Below are positions 4,869 to 5,743 of a stretch of DNA of 5,743 nucleotides, piece after piece (within the stretch, counting starts at the first letter, position 1; each line of letters starts with the position of its first letter). Below the pieces are notes generated by a model, which did no database searches, was not told the DNA's origin, and worked only from the letters and a program-made list of their open reading frames with translations. The DNA comes from Rhodospirillaceae bacterium (GTDB lineage Bacteria; Pseudomonadota; Alphaproteobacteria; UBA8366). A program made the position numbers and the translations under genes. Where the stretch lies: assembly GCA_002718015.1 (NCBI GenBank), contig PBCW01000035.1:39486-45228 (forward strand), read 5' to 3'.

Positions 4869-5743
4869 ATGTTGCGACTCAATAAAACATTTCTTTTAAT
4901 CGTCTTCGTGGCTTTTGGCATTTTGAATGCTGTGCCCGGAGAAACAATTTTAGCGAGTGAAAAAAAAGATACGCGTGCGAGAATATTTGTTGAAACGGTT
5001 GCGAAGAGCAGGGTTACCGAGACGGCTCCGGTTATCGGCAGGTTCGTTGCTCTTCAGCATGGTGCTGTCGCTGCTCGGGTGAGAGGTACAGTTGCAGAAG
5101 TGTTTGTAGATGTTGGTACGCGGGTTAAAGCCCAGGATGTGCTTGCTAAACTCGATGTTAGCCGCCTAGATACAGCCAAATCGATTAACGCAGCTAGACT
5201 GAAGGAGGCAGTTGGCTCGCTTAAAGCTGCCCACGCACAGTTAAAATTGATAGGTGAGGAATTGCGGCGTAACAAAAAGCTTAGGGGGTCCGCAGCTTTC
5301 TCGAGAGCACGTTTGATTGATAAACGCAACGAATATGCGAAGTTTGAAAGTGAAGTAGCGGAAAAGGAAGCTGCCGTTTCTAGTGCCAAAGCTAATCTTC
5401 GAATGGCAGAAATTGACTTGAACTATGCTAATATCCGAGCGCCTTATAGCGGTGTTGTGGCTGAACGCCATATTTCACTCGGAAACTTCGTTCGTGTTGG
5501 CGACGCAGTGGTAACTTTGGTAAATGACTCTGACCTTGAGGTTGAAGTGAATGTTCCTCAGTCCCGGCTTAAAGGTATCGTTCCAGGCACTAAAGTGACA
5601 ATTCGCTTCGGTAATGGATTGCTTAGCGAAGCGGTAGTCAGAGCAATAGTGCCAGAAGAAGATCCTTCAACCCGTACGCGGTCAGTTCGGTTAGTTCCAT
5701 ATATCACTGATAAAATTACTAATGAGCCACTAGCAGCAAATCA
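4869..5743 (+). CDS. RND efflux periplasmic adaptor (membrane fusion protein), partial at right edge
   Basis: Opens at ATG 4869 and remains open to the window end: 291 residues seen of a usual 350-400. A signal sequence covers about 1-29 (positive LRLNK, hydrophobic FLLIVFVAFGIL, likely cleavage near ILA-S); there is no lipobox cysteine, so it is not a lipoprotein. Domain order is that of AcrA/MdtA-type adaptors: first lipoyl half at about 65-97 (ARVRGTVAEVFVDVGTRVKA), an Ala/Lys/Glu-rich alpha-helical hairpin at about 98-183, second lipoyl half at about 184-219 (ANIRAPYSGVVAERHISLGN), then the beta-barrel from 221 (LEVEVNVPQSRLKGIVPGTK). It would bridge an inner-membrane RND pump and an outer-membrane channel in the periplasm; the pump gene is expected just to the right. 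The substrate is unknown. The Shine-Dalgarno is weak (CGGA near the start). The upstream ATG at 4850 meets a stop at once, which supports 4869. Confidence 0.88.
   Translation, partial: MLRLNKTFLLIVFVAFGILNAVPGETILASEKKDTRARIFVETVAKSRVTETAPVIGRFVALQHGAVAARVRGTVAEVFVDVGTRVKAQDVLAKLDVSRLDTAKSINAARLKEAVGSLKAAHAQLKLIGEELRRNKKLRGSAAFSRARLIDKRNEYAKFESEVAEKEAAVSSAKANLRMAEIDLNYANIRAPYSGVVAERHISLGNFVRVGDAVVTLVNDSDLEVEVNVPQSRLKGIVPGTKVTIRFGNGLLSEAVVRAIVPEEDPSTRTRSVRLVPYITDKITNEPLAAN

Noticed and set aside
5054..5471. Two overlapping minus-strand frames inside the efflux adaptor gene
   Set aside because: They are opposite-strand shadows of the lipoyl and hairpin coding sequence, whose forward translation matches the adaptor family throughout.

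Overview
The window looks like a chromosomal segment from an AT-leaning alphaproteobacterium. The taxon is an inference from gene order (histone-deacetylase-like gene, then xseB, ispA and a tlyA-type gene on one strand) and from protein style; marine or Rhodospirillales-like lineages would fit, but no closer placement can be supported by reading alone. I see no tRNA, rRNA, CRISPR array, insertion sequence or phage gene.

Layout, left to right. Positions 1-749 (minus) hold the N-terminal 249 residues of a family 2 glycosyltransferase that matches HpnB of hopanoid clusters; it runs off the left edge. After a 153-bp AT-rich divergent spacer, a class I SAM-dependent methyltransferase of unknown substrate runs rightward (903-1649). 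It converges on the leftward block across a 199-bp spacer (1650-1848) that holds three short palindromes and possible coding debris. The leftward block comprises, in transcription order, a complete histone-deacetylase/AcuC-like hydrolase (4754-3822), xseB (3742-3491), ispA (3494-2607, overlapping xseB by 4 nt) and a TlyA-family rRNA methyltransferase (2592-1849, 14 nt after ispA). A candidate promoter and a strong ribosome binding site precede xseB. Divergent from the hydrolase, an RND efflux periplasmic adaptor starts at 4869 and is cut by the right edge.

How the genes fit together. ispA makes farnesyl diphosphate, the precursor of squalene and so of hopanoids; hpnB, 1.9 kb away, is a hopanoid-cluster gene. 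xseB is the small subunit of exonuclease VII and tlyA modifies ribosomal RNA; both are housekeeping genes. The most notable structural point is an absence: dxs, which commonly follows ispA (as in E. coli xseB-ispA-dxs, and in alphaproteobacteria between ispA and tlyA), is missing, and ispA abuts tlyA directly. No clearly new system is visible. The remaining observations concern the intergenic regions and the 3' end of the methyltransferase, and are modest.
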